DNA from: Fibrobacter sp. UBA4223
Lineage (GTDB): Bacteria > Fibrobacterota > Fibrobacteria > Fibrobacterales > Fibrobacteraceae
NCBI GenBank assembly: GCA_002382975.1
Contig: DFTB01000008.1
Location: 1 to 64,000, forward strand
Direction: 5' to 3'
DNA: 64,000 nt
Shown here: one piece after another, positions 63,703 to 64,000 of the stretch
How positions within the stretch are numbered: the first letter of the stretch is position 1
Layout of the letters: each line of letters opens with the position of its first letter
Program-made: the position numbers and the translations under genes
Notes under the pieces: generated by a model
What the model saw: the letters and a program-made list of their open reading frames with translations, nothing else
The model's database searches: none
Told to the model about the DNA's origin: nothing

Positions 63703-64000
63703 ATGTTACGATTCACTCAAGATATCCTTCTGGCACTGCGTTCCATCGCCAACGAAGAAGAATCTCACGAAATGTCCAAAAAGGCCCGTGAGCAATTCGA
63801 CTTCCTCGGAGTGAAACTGGTTCCCCGTCGGGAAGTGACATACCCCATATTCGACAAGAACCCTCCCAAGAACGATGCGGAGCTGGTGAGCCGGATAGAG
63901 GACATGTGGGCTCAGCCCTATCGGGAAATCCAGTATGCGGCCTGCGACTACCTGTTCAGGCACAAGGGCATGCTAGGAGGGCAGCACCTCAACTTTTTAA
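63703..64000 (+). CDS. DNA alkylation repair enzyme, AlkD-like (partial, runs off the right edge)
   Basis: The first 99 residues are in the window. The pattern MSKKAREQFDFLGVKLVPRR followed by WAQPYREIQYAACDYLF is that of the AlkD family. It differs from the protein at 18326-19072 (no shared stretches), so these are two subfamilies. A TACATTTG box ends seven nt before the ATG and no Shine-Dalgarno site is seen. Confidence 0.85.
   Translation, partial: MLRFTQDILLALRSIANEEESHEMSKKAREQFDFLGVKLVPRREVTYPIFDKNPPKNDAELVSRIEDMWAQPYREIQYAACDYLFRHKGMLGGQHLNFL

Overview
The window looks like a chromosomal segment of a Fibrobacter-type bacterium (Fibrobacterota). Grounds seen in the sequence: a TIGR02147/DUF4423 regulator, a family strongly expanded in Fibrobacter, translationally coupled to a lipoprotein; many large secreted or lipid-anchored proteins of unknown function; Gram-negative envelope genes (lpxH, waaA, lnt, Wza-like export protein, short outer-membrane barrels); monomeric NADP-isocitrate dehydrogenase; and start codons that often lie only a few bases after a TAnnTTTG-like -10 box, a box resembling the one known from Bacteroidota of the same superphylum. 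Genus-level assignment is inference; the 16S fragment at the left edge would settle it.

Layout. 1-600: 5' end of a 16S rRNA gene (minus strand), its leader and promoter. 0.6-14.8 kb: housekeeping genes (miaA, yibQ-like, pdxJ, truA, a B12/radical SAM-DUF2344 fusion, NlpC/P60 lipoprotein, pheA, maeB), a degenerate GGDEF protein and an acidic outer-membrane protein behind a consensus sigma-70 promoter. 15.1-18.2 kb: an AT-richer island with a two-gene BcgI-like (type IIB-style) restriction-modification system, preceded on the same strand by a rod-shaped RNA element that has its own promoter. 18.3-22.3 kb: AlkD-like HEAT protein, secreted protein, Ski2-like helicase. 22.35-28.2 kb: sugar-nucleotide and export genes (rfbA, rfbB, rfbC, LMW phosphatase, Wza-like, manC). 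28.2-34.5 kb: two outer-membrane proteins, pheS, NimA-like flavoprotein, ispD, icd. 34.6-38.6 kb: stand-alone OLD-family nuclease divergent from nrdR, tRNA-Val, lipoprotein, Sfp-type transferase. 38.6-44 kb: a 1787-residue repeat-rich lipoprotein. 44-50 kb: prepilin peptidase, tRNA-Gln, lipoprotein/DUF4423 pair with GAACAC boxes upstream, degenerate hydrolase, duplicated-domain protein. 49.6-64 kb: envelope genes (lpxH, lnt, ABC exporter, ICMT-like, waaA), rsmI, M16 peptidase, tRNA-Glu with three tandem terminators and a 42-bp duplicated hairpin, ispH, rpmB, acyltransferase-exonuclease pair, tRNA-Cys, and the start of a second AlkD-like gene.

How it works together. Most of the window is a mosaic of short operons. 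Themes are envelope building (lipid A/Kdo, lipoprotein maturation, surface lipoproteins, polysaccharide precursors), isoprenoid synthesis (ispD, ispH), tRNA modification/charging (miaA, truA, pheS), and defence (R-M system, OLD nuclease). Intergenic spaces are filled with two dispersed repeat types: a GC-rich hairpin (GTCATCCCC...GGGGAT) and arrays of 7-14 nt words such as taggt/atgagtt, often in inverted arms. The most attractive unexplained elements are the rod RNA at 18.1 kb, the near-leaderless promoter pattern, and the DUF4423-lipoprotein locus with its GAACAC boxes.
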